A stretch of 64,000 bases of DNA, taken from Nitrospira tepida (lineage in GTDB: Bacteria; Nitrospirota; Nitrospiria; Nitrospirales; Nitrospiraceae). Location of the stretch: NCBI RefSeq assembly GCF_947241125.1, contig NZ_OX365700.1:4498461-4562460 (forward strand), written 5' to 3'. Positions within the stretch are counted from its first letter, which is position 1. Each line of letters starts with the position of its first letter. Below, one piece after another: positions 8,617 through 17,668 of this stretch. The notes below the pieces were generated by a model that saw nothing but the letters and a program-made list of their open reading frames with translations, had not been told where the DNA came from and ran no database searches. Made by a program: the position numbers and the translations under genes.

Positions 8617-9999
8617 CTATCGCTGCGACTTGCTCTCTTCGATTTCGCCGAGCTTGCGGTAGAGCGTCTTGCGGTCGATCCCGAGAATGTTGGCGGCTTG
8701 ATACTTGTTGCCGCCGGTCTTTTCCAGAATGCGCAGAATATATTCCTTCTCGACCTCATGGAGCGGCAGCGTGCGTTCCGCCGCTTCGTCGATCACCCGG
8801 CGATCGCCGCGCGCCCCCTGGACCATCGGCGGGAGATCCTCCGCGCCGATCTTGTCCGCCCGGGAGAGCGTCACCGCCCGCTCGATCACGTTTTCGAGCT
8901 CGCGGACGTTGCCGGGCCAGGCGTAATCGATGAGGAGCGCCAGCGCGGATTCCGTGACGCCCCGCACGGGCCGATGAGAGGACTGCGCGCATTTCTGCAG
9001 AAACGCCTCCACCAGCAGCGGGATATCCTCCCGGCGCTCGCGCAGCGGCGGCAGGCGGATCTCGATCACGTTCAACCGGTAAAAGAGATCTTCCCGGAAT
9101 CGCTTCGCCTTGACCTCCTCGGCCAGGGTGACGTTGGTCGCCGCAATAATGCGGACATCCACCGACAGCGAGCGGGCGGAGCCTACGCGGCGCACTTCCT
9201 TTTCTTGGATGGCCCGCAGCAGCTTGGCCTGCAACAGCGTCGGGATCTCGCTGATCTCATCCAGGAACAGCGTGCCCTGGTTGGCCTCTTCGAACAGCCC
9301 GCGCTTGTCGGTTTTGGCGTCCGTGAAGGCGCCGCGGACGTGCCCGAACAGCTCGCTTTCGAGCAGCGTTTCCGGGATCGCCGCGCAATTGACCGGAATG
9401 AACGGCGCGTGCTTCCGGTTGCTGTTGAAGTGAATGGCCTTGGCGACCAGTTCCTTGCCGGTCCCGCTCTCGCCCGAGATCAGAATGTTGGTCGGGCTGT
9501 CCGAGACCCGTTGGATGAGGTCGAAGAGCTCGCGCATTGCCTTGCTCTTCCCCAGGATCTGGTGGAAGCTGTATTCCTTGCCGACCGCGCGGCGGAGATG
9601 CGCCACCTCGCGGCGAAGGTGCGCTTCCCGTATCGCCCGTTCCAATGTCGGCACCAATTCGTTGGATTTCACCGGTTTGGTCAGGTAGTCGTAGGCCCCG
9701 TGCTTCATCGCGTCCACGGCGGTCTCGACCGAGCCGAAGGCGGTCATCAAAATCACGTTGGTATGGGGATAGGACCGCTTCACTTCCGAGAGGAGTTCCA
9801 ACCCCTGCATCCCCTTCATCCGAAGATCGGTCAGCACGACCTCGTAGTCGGCCTGTCCCAGGTGCTTGAGCGCATCCTGTCCGTTGGTCACCACCGTGAC
9901 GGCATGACCCCGCTCCGACATGATGTCCTCCACCAGCGACCCCATGTCCGGGTCGTCATCGACGACAAGGACCGATCCTTTCGTATCCGCGGTCACCAT
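8617..9999 (-). CDS. NtrC-family sigma-54 response regulator
   Basis: A 460-residue regulator with receiver domain (VVDDDPDMG, phosphoacceptor Asp58 in LTDLRMKGM, Lys in LTKPVK), AAA+ domain about 140-370 (Walker [15 protein letters not shown] in place of the usual GAFTGA, Walker B GTLFLDE) and a Fis-type helix-turn-helix (KYQAANILGIDRKTLYRKL). The GAFTDA variant in the sigma-54 contact loop is tolerated in several NtrC relatives. Transcribed in the same direction as the PAS kinase at 6191-8377, separated from it by the palindromic element, so the two may form a kinase-regulator pair. Confidence 0.94.
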   Translation of the reverse strand: MVTADTKGSVLVVDDDPDMGSLVEDIMSERGHAVTVVTNGQDALKHLGQADYEVVLTDLRMKGMQGLELLSEVKRSYPHTNVILMTAFGSVETAVDAMKHGAYDYLTKPVKSNELVPTLERAIREAHLRREVAHLRRAVGKEYSFHQILGKSKAMRELFDLIQRVSDSPTNILISGESGTGKELVAKAIHFNSNRKHAPFIPVNCAAIPETLLESELFGHVRGAFTDAKTDKRGLFEEANQGTLFLDEISEIPTLLQAKLLRAIQEKEVRRVGSARSLSVDVRIIAATNVTLAEEVKAKRFREDLFYRLNVIEIRLPPLRERREDIPLLVEAFLQKCAQSSHRPVRGVTESALALLIDYAWPGNVRELENVIERAVTLSRADKIGAEDLPPMVQGARGDRRVIDEAAERTLPLHEVEKEYILRILEKTGGNKYQAANILGIDRKTLYRKLGEIEESKSQR

Positions 10000-10115
10000 A
10001 TTCGTCCCGTTTAAATCGACTACCGTCCCAGAACCGCGCCCAGCCTAGTCCTTTGCTTCGTTGCGGGTCAAGTCGGAGGACCGCAGCCGGTTCCGTCCCT
10101 CCGCCGACCTGCATT

Positions 10116-11717
10116 TTAATGACGGGGGCCAGCCCCCTCAATCTCATAGACGATCGTACGAGAGGGCCCATGCTCATAGATCACCCGGTAGGCCTGCGGC
10201 AACCGATCCGGCTCGCTCAAGACGCGCATCCCCGGCCAGTAGTCCTCTTCATGCTTGCTGTAGACGAGGAACCGGATGCCCTCGACCGCTACGGTTGCGA
10301 GATATTGGTCCAGCGAATCAGCGACCGCTCCGGACGTCACGTTCAATCCGGTCAAATGCGCCAGGTGCGGTTCGACGGCCATGATCCGATCGCCGGCCGC
10401 CGCACGGGATTTGATCGCCGCCGCCGCGTCCAGCAGATGCGTCGGCTCCGCCTCCAAGAACCATCTCGCGCTGACGTAGGAACTATAGGCGACGGCCAGC
10501 GCCACGAGACTGAACACCCACCACCCTATGGCCCATTCCCTCCGAACAACCTGTCCCGGGATCGGCATCCGCTCGAAATGAAACAGCGGCAGCACGACCA
10601 GCACGAACAGCAGGGGGAAGAGAAAGAAATAGAACCGGACAGCGAATCCGGCCAACCCGTGCAGCAGGTATCCGGCCGCGCACAGGATCAGAAAGGCGGC
10701 CCGCTTGGCGGTCATCTGTTGCAGATACAACAACAGCCCGGCTCCGGCGAAGAGCGCGGCGGGGAACCCAAGGACGTACCACGACAGGCGATAGGCCTTC
10801 CCATAGAGCACGTCCTTCAGAAAGGTCTTCGCGATCTGCCACGGGTCGTGGAGCAGGACCTCCCAGGGAGAGGCGAACCGCTGGCCCATGTCGGCAACCG
10901 CCCAGACGAATGCGTCGCCTTGCGGATGATAAAAGTGCGCCGCGACCTGCTGATGGAGATCACTCGCGAACGGGCTTCCGTTCCGATGCCAATTCACCAA
11001 CAGCCACGGCGCCATAACGAGCAGGGCCGCTCCCAAGAACACCGCCATCTTGACCAGTCTCGTTCTCCAGGAGTCGCCAGCCTCGCCGAGGAACAGCAGC
11101 GCCACGGGGATCCCCGCGAGCACGAAGAGCGCATTGTACCGAAGAAGGTAGGCGGCCCCCGCTGCGACACCGGCCTGCGCGCAGACCGCCACCGTGGCTT
11201 CGCGGCGCAACAGCAGCCACATCGGGACCACCAGAGCCAGGTTGGCGACCATGTCGGCGGACGCGACGAAGGCATGGGGCAACAGGGCCAGCAGCGTCAG
11301 GATTGTGGCGGCCAGCGCCTGGCGCCTGCCCCACAACACCGACAGCAGTCGATAGCTCACGAATCCGATCAATCCGGCCGACAGGCCGGAGAGGATCTTC
11401 CCTGCGGCAAACATGTCGGATGTGAAGCGGGACAGCAACGCGAGCAGATACGCATAGCCCGGCGGATAATGTTGGTTGGTATAGGGCTCTCCGGCAAGGA
11501 CCAGGCCGGCCTGCACGACATCCCGTCCGAAAAAATCGGTCTCCACCCCCCAATTTCCAACCTCCCGAGAGGCGCCCAGCCCGAGCGCTAAGGTTCCGAT
11601 ACAGAGACAAGCCGCCAAGGCGAGCAGATCGTACCGGCGGTCCTCCCCCGATCGTGAGGCGGCCTGTTCCATCGAAGTCTGACGCTCCCGGCTCCCTTCG
11701 GTCGATTCGACGCTCAT
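10116..11717 (-). CDS. GT-C type membrane glycosyltransferase (PMT/ArnT-like)
   Basis: A 533-residue polytopic membrane protein with about ten hydrophobic segments. Near residue 55 a periplasmic loop carries ETDFFGRDVVQAGLVLAG and then HYPPGYAY, the acidic catalytic loop typical of GT39/GT83 (dolichyl-phosphate or undecaprenyl-phosphate sugar) glycosyltransferases. The C-terminal ~110 residues are soluble. The ATG at 11717 overlaps the stop of the flippase gene (ATGA), so it is the last gene of the polysaccharide operon. The donor is probably a polyprenyl-phosphate sugar; the acceptor is unknown. Confidence 0.83.
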   Translation of the reverse strand: MSVESTEGSRERQTSMEQAASRSGEDRRYDLLALAACLCIGTLALGLGASREVGNWGVETDFFGRDVVQAGLVLAGEPYTNQHYPPGYAYLLALLSRFTSDMFAAGKILSGLSAGLIGFVSYRLLSVLWGRRQALAATILTLLALLPHAFVASADMVANLALVVPMWLLLRREATVAVCAQAGVAAGAAYLLRYNALFVLAGIPVALLFLGEAGDSWRTRLVKMAVFLGAALLVMAPWLLVNWHRNGSPFASDLHQQVAAHFYHPQGDAFVWAVADMGQRFASPWEVLLHDPWQIAKTFLKDVLYGKAYRLSWYVLGFPAALFAGAGLLLYLQQMTAKRAAFLILCAAGYLLHGLAGFAVRFYFFLFPLLFVLVVLPLFHFERMPIPGQVVRREWAIGWWVFSLVALAVAYSSYVSARWFLEAEPTHLLDAAAAIKSRAAAGDRIMAVEPHLAHLTGLNVTSGAVADSLDQYLATVAVEGIRFLVYSKHEEDYWPGMRVLSEPDRLPQAYRVIYEHGPSRTIVYEIEGAGPRH

Positions 11718-13276
11718 GGGAAGACCGTCTCCCCCCGCGCGGTTCTCCCCGATCCCACGGGCTCCTCCACGATCGGGGCCGTCCCAGAGGTTCCCCCCGC
11801 GTCGTTGACCGAGGGCACCGCGTGCCCTCTGCCCATGAGCAGCGAGCGGACGAGAGTTATTTCGTCCTGCGTGAATTCCCGGAGCGCCCAATAGCAGGCG
11901 ACGATCAAGCCGGTCAGGACGAACAGCTTGACGAAGACCAACGGCCCGGGAGTCGGCCACATCGCCGCTGCGGCGAAGGCGAACAGACTCACGATGAGGG
12001 TGCGGACGACCAGGCCAAGCGGCGGCACGACCCCCCACAGGCGGCCGAGGGTGACCAATCCCATGAGCATCCCCATGAACCCCGCCAAGGCGGTGACCGC
12101 CGAGGCGCCGAGCGGACCATATCGTGGAATGATCAGCATGTGTCCCAGCAGCGCGAGCGGAACGAGGGGCCCCGTCAGCGCGACCGTCATGCGCGGCTTT
12201 CCGTCGGCGATCACGACGGTAAGCGCCACCGTCAGCGGCAAGGTCGCGGCGGCCCCGAAAATGAGCGCCGGGAGAAACCGCCCGGTCTCCTGGAATGAGG
12301 CCCCGAACAGGCAGGCGGAAATCTCGCCGGCCGACCCCGCGATCACCGCCGCGAAGGGAAACATCGTCAAGGCTCCTCGCAAGGCCTGCTCCGTCATCAT
12401 CCGCGCGAGACCCGCGTCGCCGCGAGCCAGCGCCCGGCTCACGCTCGACAGCAGCAGCGGCGCCGCCGACATCCCTAACAACGTCGGAAGCAGCGCCAGA
12501 TTTTGCGCCGCGCCATAGAGACCCGCCTCTTCGACCGTGGCGCCCAGGACCTTGAGGGCGAACAGATCCATCCGTCCGAGCGCCGCCAGGCCGACGGCGG
12601 AGAGAAACAGGGGCCAGGAGTAATGCCACAGCGCCCAGGACTTCGAACCGGTCTTCGAGAACAGCGCCGGACGCAGGGTCCGTCGATACAGGCGCAATTC
12701 GAGCAGCGTGGAGCCGATGATGGCCAGGATGACGCCGAACACGGACAGGCCGCCGGAAACCAGGATGATCACGAACAGCAGCCGCGCGAGCCAGCGCCCG
12801 GCGCTTGCCGAGGCGCAGGCCTGATAGGCGCCCGTCCCTGCGAGAATGTGGCGATGGGCCTGCGCAAGCGCGAACAACGGAATATCCACCGCCATGAGCG
12901 CGAGGCAGGCCGCCAACGTGGGCTCATTGAGCAGCCGAGCGAAGGGCAGCGCCAGCATCCACATCGCCACCATGACCCAGATTCCCATGCGGAACTGAAG
13001 CTGGACGGCGACCGTGCCCAGCGGCCGCCAATCCGGGCTTTCTCCGACGTGCTTGATCGTCGCCCTGGAAAACAACGAATTGATGCTCCACTCCGCCAAC
13101 CCAACCAGCGTGACTGCGAGCGTCAGCAACCCATATCCGTCCGCCCCGAGGTTCCGGGTAAGAAAGGCGGCGGTCACCAGCCCGGTCACGGGGAAGAGGG
13201 CCTCCGCCAGGAGGACCCGGAGGGTGCCGTCAAGCAAATGGCGCCCCGGGTGAGCAAGGAACCGAGCGGTCGTCAT
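11714..13276 (-). CDS. Wzx-like polysaccharide flippase (MOP superfamily)
   Basis: A 520-residue protein with 12-14 predicted membrane segments and the layout of polysaccharide export flippases (early motif FLTRNLGADGYGLLTLA). It would move lipid-linked oligosaccharide units from the cytoplasmic to the periplasmic face of the inner membrane. It overlaps its neighbours by 4 bases on both sides, between a GT2 glycosyltransferase and a GT-C glycosyltransferase. No Wzy polymerase or Wza/Wzc export machinery is in the window. Confidence 0.86.
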   Translation of the reverse strand: MTTARFLAHPGRHLLDGTLRVLLAEALFPVTGLVTAAFLTRNLGADGYGLLTLAVTLVGLAEWSINSLFSRATIKHVGESPDWRPLGTVAVQLQFRMGIWVMVAMWMLALPFARLLNEPTLAACLALMAVDIPLFALAQAHRHILAGTGAYQACASASAGRWLARLLFVIILVSGGLSVFGVILAIIGSTLLELRLYRRTLRPALFSKTGSKSWALWHYSWPLFLSAVGLAALGRMDLFALKVLGATVEEAGLYGAAQNLALLPTLLGMSAAPLLLSSVSRALARGDAGLARMMTEQALRGALTMFPFAAVIAGSAGEISACLFGASFQETGRFLPALIFGAAATLPLTVALTVVIADGKPRMTVALTGPLVPLALLGHMLIIPRYGPLGASAVTALAGFMGMLMGLVTLGRLWGVVPPLGLVVRTLIVSLFAFAAAAMWPTPGPLVFVKLFVLTGLIVACYWALREFTQDEITLVRSLLMGRGHAVPSVNDAGGTSGTAPIVEEPVGSGRTARGETVFP

Positions 13277-14217
13277 CGCGGCGGCATCGCCTTCACCTTG
13301 GCCGTCTCACGCCGGCAGCCTTGCCAGAGAAACCCGGCGGCATTCGCCACCTGCCAGAGCAGGAACAACGCGGTAAGGGAGACCGTCCGCCTGTCGCGGG
13401 CGCGCACGAAGAGGTGCCCGAACACGTTGCGATAGAAAGAGAACTCGGGACGAAAGGGGCCGGCCCCGCGGCGGGCGCGCGCCCGATGAAAGCGACACGC
13501 GCCTCGCCCGTAGCCGAAATGCTGACGCCAGAATCCGGCCAAGGTCAGCTCGTGACGGTGATGGATCACCGCATCAGGAGCATAGACCAGCCGGCGCCCT
13601 TCGCGCACCCACCGATCGCAGAGATCCCGATCTTCCGACGTTCGAAAGGACGGATCGAACCCTCCGATAGTCCGGAACAGATCGGCGGGCAGAGCCAGGT
13701 TGTTGGACGCGAAGAACTGGAACTCGCTGTGCATCGCGAGAAAATAGGCCCTCGCCGCTTCCACAATCACTTGGCTCGCGGTCGCATAGATATTGTCGGG
13801 CAGCGCGTTGGCGGTGCAGCCCCCCACCAGCGCCCGCGGCGCGCGCTCGAACGCACGGGCGAATCCCTGGAGCCAGCCCGGATCCGGGGTGCAGTCGTCG
13901 TCGGTGAAGGCCAGGTATTCGCCTTGGGCCTTGGCGGCTCCCGCGTTCCGGGCGGCCGCCGGCCCCGCATTGGGTTGGCGCAGCCACGTCACGCGACCAT
14001 CGAGCCGATCGAAATCCGCCGCGTCAAGCGGCGGTTCGCTTCCGTCGTCGACCATGATCACCTCGAAGCGCGCCGCAGGGTACTCCAGCCCGGCCAACGC
14101 TTCGAGACAGGCTCGAAGCTGTCGCGGCCGATTCCACGTGGGAACGATGATCGAAAAGGACGGCGCGGGCGGGGTTGCGCGCGGAGCCCTCGAAGACGGG
14201 ACAGGATCGTCGTTCAC
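13273..14217 (-). CDS. GT2 family glycosyltransferase
   Basis: A 314-residue GT-A fold enzyme: nucleotide-binding start SIIVPTWNRPRQLRACLE, EVIMVDDGS, the DxD-like metal site in LAFTDDDCTPDP, and the acceptor-side motif TSEDRDLCDRW. The C-terminal ~60 residues contain an amphipathic or membrane-associated segment. It overlaps the flippase gene by 4 bases and probably builds the same repeat unit. The sugar cannot be assigned. Confidence 0.9.
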   Translation of the reverse strand: MNDDPVPSSRAPRATPPAPSFSIIVPTWNRPRQLRACLEALAGLEYPAARFEVIMVDDGSEPPLDAADFDRLDGRVTWLRQPNAGPAAARNAGAAKAQGEYLAFTDDDCTPDPGWLQGFARAFERAPRALVGGCTANALPDNIYATASQVIVEAARAYFLAMHSEFQFFASNNLALPADLFRTIGGFDPSFRTSEDRDLCDRWVREGRRLVYAPDAVIHHRHELTLAGFWRQHFGYGRGACRFHRARARRGAGPFRPEFSFYRNVFGHLFVRARDRRTVSLTALFLLWQVANAAGFLWQGCRRETAKVKAMPPR

Positions 14218-14224
14218 GCGCCCC

Positions 14225-15286
14225 TCATGCCCGATCGACCGTCACGCTTCTGCCCGTCGAGGCCGACTCCATGGCCGCCAGCGCCACCGCCAATGCGCGC
14301 CGGCCATCCTCCAGGGTACAGCCGGGCGGGCGGCCGTTTTGGAGACAGGCCAGGAAATGCCGCCACTCCTCCCGATAGGACAGGGCCCATTCTCCCCCAT
14401 GGCGTAGGCCCGAGATCGCCTGCGGCAGTTCCCGGACGAGACGTGTCGTCGCGTCCACCCGGCTCCGGACATCCCCGGGGATACTCGTCGTAGAGGCGTA
14501 TTCCAGGCCGTCAAATCGGTAGAACGACAGCGCCAGGGAACCCGCTCGCCCGAAGATCTCCAGACCGTTGTTCTGGCTCGTGCGCTCGGCGCAGGCGGCG
14601 GTCGCCAGCACGCCGTTGCTCATCCGGGCGATCACCGTGGCCGATTCATCCTCCCACTGCCCTGACCGTACATAGGCGCTGACTTCCTCCACTTCCGCCT
14701 GTGCCAGATAGCGCCAGAGGTCGAAGTGATGGACGGCCATCTCCAGCAGCGCCCCTCCGCCCGTCGCGCGGGCCCTTCGCCATGCCGGGACGCGGTCATG
14801 GAAACTCGTCAGGACGCTGCGGATCAGATCCAGCGGTCCCAATCGGCCCCGTTGGATCACCGCTCGCGCCTGACCGGTCAACCGATGCCAGCGTGCATTG
14901 AATCCCATCATCACAGTGCGGGTCGTGCCGGACGCCCGCGCGATCAGTCGATCGCAATCCTCCAGCGTGAGCGCGAGGGGCTTTTCGATGAAGAGATGCT
15001 TCCCCGCCTCCAATGCAGCCAGCGCGATCTCCACATGCCGCTGGGCCGGCATGCAGACGGCGACGGCATCGACAGAATCGAGCTTGAGCAGGTCCTGATA
15101 GTCGGCGACCAGATGCTCGGCTCGGACGTGCCGCGACGCCCGGCGCAGCGCGTCGGGGTCCGGATCGGCCAGTCCCACGACCTCCAGCCCCTGGAGCGAC
15201 TTCAGGGCCGGCAGGTGCAGTTGGTCCGTAGCGCGCCCGCACCCGATGAATCCGATTCGAACCGCCCGCTGCAAGCCGGCTTCCAT
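14225..15286 (-). CDS. Gfo/Idh/MocA family NAD(P)-dependent oxidoreductase
   Basis: A 353-residue protein with an N-terminal Rossmann fold (IGFIGCGRATDQLHLPAL), the family signature GKHLFIEKPLALT around residue 90 with the conserved EKP lysine, and the C-terminal alpha/beta domain (AVHHFDLWRYLA with the catalytic His). Relatives oxidise or epimerise nucleotide sugars or sugar carboxylates. The start at 15286 begins the Rossmann strand within ten residues and avoids the upstream glycosyltransferase gene. It is likely a sugar-modifying step of the polysaccharide locus. Confidence 0.9.
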   Translation of the reverse strand: MEAGLQRAVRIGFIGCGRATDQLHLPALKSLQGLEVVGLADPDPDALRRASRHVRAEHLVADYQDLLKLDSVDAVAVCMPAQRHVEIALAALEAGKHLFIEKPLALTLEDCDRLIARASGTTRTVMMGFNARWHRLTGQARAVIQRGRLGPLDLIRSVLTSFHDRVPAWRRARATGGGALLEMAVHHFDLWRYLAQAEVEEVSAYVRSGQWEDESATVIARMSNGVLATAACAERTSQNNGLEIFGRAGSLALSFYRFDGLEYASTTSIPGDVRSRVDATTRLVRELPQAISGLRHGGEWALSYREEWRHFLACLQNGRPPGCTLEDGRRALAVALAAMESASTGRSVTVDRA

Positions 15287-15303
15287 GACACCCTGTCTGT
15301 GGT

Positions 15304-16290
15304 TCACGCCAGGGACAGATCCCGACGGTCTTCGTCCCGGATATGCCGGAACCGATGAAATTCGAACCGGGCCACCTGATCGACGGCCCGACCGATTCCC
15401 GCGGCATAGCCGACCAATTGTCCGGCTCCGTCCAGAATCAGCCCGATCGCCAGCGCGTGGACGCATGAACGGAACCGGCGCCGCTGCTCGCCGGGCTCAA
15501 GCCCCCTCCAGATCCGCCAGAGCCGCAACGCTGGAATCACCGGGGAGCCGGCCACGAACAGCGCGCGCCGCCAGAGCGCCGTCTCCCGCACCCGTGCACC
15601 GGCGAAGAGACGACCATTGTAGAATTGCACGGGCAGCCACGACCGCCACAGCGAAAAATTCGTATGCGCGACCTGCGCGGACGGATCGAGATAGAGGCGG
15701 TGCCCCTTCTGGCGCAGATCCCAATGCAGCAGCGTCTCCGCCTCCATCATCGGCTCCAACTGCGGCCCGTACCCCAGCAACAGATCCCGTTTGTAGCTGG
15801 TGTTGTGACCGGGGAGAAAATCCGCCTCCCGCGCAGTCGTCGGCCAGAGCCAGGGGCCGTAGCCGATAAAAAGATCCGCCCAACTCACGGCGCTGTTGGG
15901 ATTCGCGTTGCGGACCGCCGGGCCGACCGCCGCCCAAGGGCCGCGATGCGCCCTGATCAGGCTCTCCGCCCATTGCGGGTCGGGGAAGCAATGGTCCTCC
16001 GCCAGCGCGACCAGCGGAGCCATGGCGCGGCGAATGCCCGCGGCGTTGGCTCGGCCGATGGAGCGGATCGCCCCCACTTCCACGATCTGCACCTGTGCAA
16101 ACTCTGCAAGGAGCGCGGACAGCCTGGTCTGGTCCAGATTCAGTTGGGCGCGGGACGGAGCCACGATCACCATTTCGAGCGAAGCCCGGACCGTCTGGCG
16201 GAGAAGGTACGAGATCGTGTGACGAATGACGTCGAAATCGTCCGGCGTCGCGATCACGATCGACATCAACGGGCTGTTCGGCTCGCTCAC
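15304..16290 (-). CDS. GT2-like glycosyltransferase
   Basis: A 328-residue GT-A-like protein (MSIVIATPDDFDVIRHTISY start, GRANAAGIRRAMAPLVALAE, then EDHCFPDP as the DxD equivalent). The middle contains FLPGHNTSYKRDLLL and EAETLLHWDL, typical of glycosyltransferases acting on large glycans. A C-terminal region is hydrophobic and basic. It lies 17 bases upstream of the Gfo/Idh gene. Similarity is clear at family level only. Confidence 0.83.
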   Translation of the reverse strand: MSEPNSPLMSIVIATPDDFDVIRHTISYLLRQTVRASLEMVIVAPSRAQLNLDQTRLSALLAEFAQVQIVEVGAIRSIGRANAAGIRRAMAPLVALAEDHCFPDPQWAESLIRAHRGPWAAVGPAVRNANPNSAVSWADLFIGYGPWLWPTTAREADFLPGHNTSYKRDLLLGYGPQLEPMMEAETLLHWDLRQKGHRLYLDPSAQVAHTNFSLWRSWLPVQFYNGRLFAGARVRETALWRRALFVAGSPVIPALRLWRIWRGLEPGEQRRRFRSCVHALAIGLILDGAGQLVGYAAGIGRAVDQVARFEFHRFRHIRDEDRRDLSLA

Positions 16291-16374
16291 CTGTCGGAGA
16301 CTCCTTTCAGTCCGGCACCTCGGGCGATACCGGTTTGGCTGCGACGATGCGTCGGGCGGGGATCTGCCACCGGA

Positions 16375-17136
16375 TCATCCGGGCCGCCAGCGGCTCAGGC
16401 GCTGCTTTACCCCATAGAGGTCCAGGCCCGCGATCCCATACAACGTATCAGTCCGTGGCCGCACCCCGCCGCCGCCCCATAGACAGAGGCCGAACCGGCC
16501 GGCCCCGATCGCGTGGGTGAGCCCCGCACGGCGGCCCAGGACGTTCCAATCGTTCCACAGGTCCGTCGACCAGTGGATGTCGTCGAATATGATCACGGAG
16601 CCCGGATTCAACCGCGCGGAGAGACGATCAAAGAGCCGGAGGTTCTCCCCCTTCTTCTTGCTTCCGTCGATGAAGGCGAGGTCGATGCCGTCGCGAAGGC
16701 CCGGCAAGATCCGGTCCAGCGCCGCGTCGAAGGAGGCCGTGATCAATTCGAAGCAGCCGACGACCTGACGAAGGTGCGCCTGCGCCAGCCTCGCTCGTTC
16801 CGGACTGCCCTCCACGGTAATAAATCGTCGGCAGCTCGGCGCCGACGCCAAATAACAGCCCGAGATGCCGGCGGCGGTTCCCAATTCCAGGATCGTTTTC
16901 GATCCGGCCTCCTTGGCGCAGAGATACAAGAAGGTCTCCCAGAGAGGCGAGACGCTGGTCACATGCGCCACTTCGGTCAAGGATCGCCTGCCTTGAGCAG
17001 GGCCGGAGGACTGTCCCGCTGACCCAGCCCCAACCGAAGGCCCATCCCCGCCCTCCCGAAACACTCCCACCGAATCCCCACTCCGCTCGGCCATCTTGGC
17101 CCGGAGGGCTTCGATCCCGCTCGACGACTCCGGCAT
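16375..17136 (-). CDS. Class I SAM methyltransferase, apparently 5'-frameshifted
   Basis: The frame from ATG 17136 encodes 253 residues with an O-methyltransferase core: motif I ILELGTAAGISGCYLA, FITVEGSPERA, DLAFIDGSKKKG and IIFDDIHW. The first ~45 residues match no domain start, while the adjacent -1 frame upstream (17305 to ~17117) encodes a protein-like N-terminus that joins this one if a C is removed from the CCC at 17116-17118. The real gene was probably 16375-17305. Role: methylation of a glycan or a small polysaccharide precursor, judged only from context. Confidence 0.75.
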   Translation of the reverse strand: MPESSSGIEALRAKMAERSGDSVGVFREGGDGPSVGAGSAGQSSGPAQGRRSLTEVAHVTSVSPLWETFLYLCAKEAGSKTILELGTAAGISGCYLASAPSCRRFITVEGSPERARLAQAHLRQVVGCFELITASFDAALDRILPGLRDGIDLAFIDGSKKKGENLRLFDRLSARLNPGSVIIFDDIHWSTDLWNDWNVLGRRAGLTHAIGAGRFGLCLWGGGGVRPRTDTLYGIAGLDLYGVKQRLSRWRPG

Positions 17137-17305
17137 CTTCCTCGCTGATCGTCCTGTCCAACAGAAATTGAAGCGGCCGGCAAAGCGCCTCCGGGAGCCC
17201 GTTCCGTTTCATGTTCCGCAGCCGTCGCCGGCCGATTGTTGAGGTCAGCGGAAGCGTCCACCGTCCTTCCAGGACGAACCGCCCGGCCATCGACTGGCCA
17301 CCCAT
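17117..17305 (-). pseudogene. Out-of-frame N-terminal part of the methyltransferase gene
   Basis: From ATG 17305 (GAAGGGG ribosome site just upstream) the frame reads MGGQSMAGRFVLEGRW and then TSTIGRRRLRNMKRNGLPEA, a non-random basic segment, before it meets the methyltransferase frame near 17117. Joining VVER to IEALRAKMAE across the CCC gives a single continuous protein of about 309 residues. This may be a genuine frameshift or a homopolymer sequencing error. Confidence 0.55.
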
Positions 17306-17335
17306 CGACACCCCTTCGACCCTCAAAGACAGTCC

Positions 17336-17644
17336 TCACTTCGATCGCAGGTCGGCGACCCGGTTATAGATGGTCGCGATCGACCAGCCGATCAGCCCTC
17401 CCGTGACGGCGCCGTAGAGAAAACCGATGAGGCTGCCGGTCCAGGTGACCGAGTAGCCGACGAAGTAATTGGACAGCAACTGGAGATGGCTTCCGACATG
17501 CTCGCCGCCTCTGATCAGCAGCCAAACGGTCATGAGAAACAACCCGGCGCCACCCACTATCCCGAAACCGGCCGCGAGCAGCCAGGCCTGAATCCTGGCC
17601 ACAGCCCGACTGAGTTCCCGCTCATCTTGATTCGGTCTGTCCAT
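17336..17644 (-). CDS. Small two-helix membrane protein
   Basis: A 102-residue protein of unknown function with two hydrophobic helices (about residues 20-45 and 63-90). It shares a pattern with the C-terminal ~110 residues of the neighbouring flavoprotein: G-GLFL..LL.KGG..VG..L.LL, then G.SVTW.G..IG, then an NR pair. It is therefore a stand-alone version of a domain that is fused in the next gene. It sits between the flavoprotein and methyltransferase genes, on the same strand. Confidence 0.72.
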   Translation of the reverse strand: MDRPNQDERELSRAVARIQAWLLAAGFGIVGGAGLFLMTVWLLIRGGEHVGSHLQLLSNYFVGYSVTWTGSLIGFLYGAVTGGLIGWSIATIYNRVADLRSK

Positions 17645-17668
17645 CTGTCACCTACCGGTCTCGAACCG

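Noticed and set aside
8413-10014. Long plus-strand open frame (533 codons) opposite the NtrC-type gene
   Set aside because: It is the mirror of a clearly coding gene; its sequence is rich in Arg, His and Gln without domain pattern, a common effect of high GC.
10070-10108. Possible terminator between the NtrC-type gene and the polysaccharide locus
   Set aside because: The arms pair only partly and no U tract follows on the relevant strand.
10053-11591. Long plus-strand open frame opposite the GT-C glycosyltransferase
   Set aside because: Low-complexity Gln/Arg/His composition and antisense to a membrane protein with clear helices.
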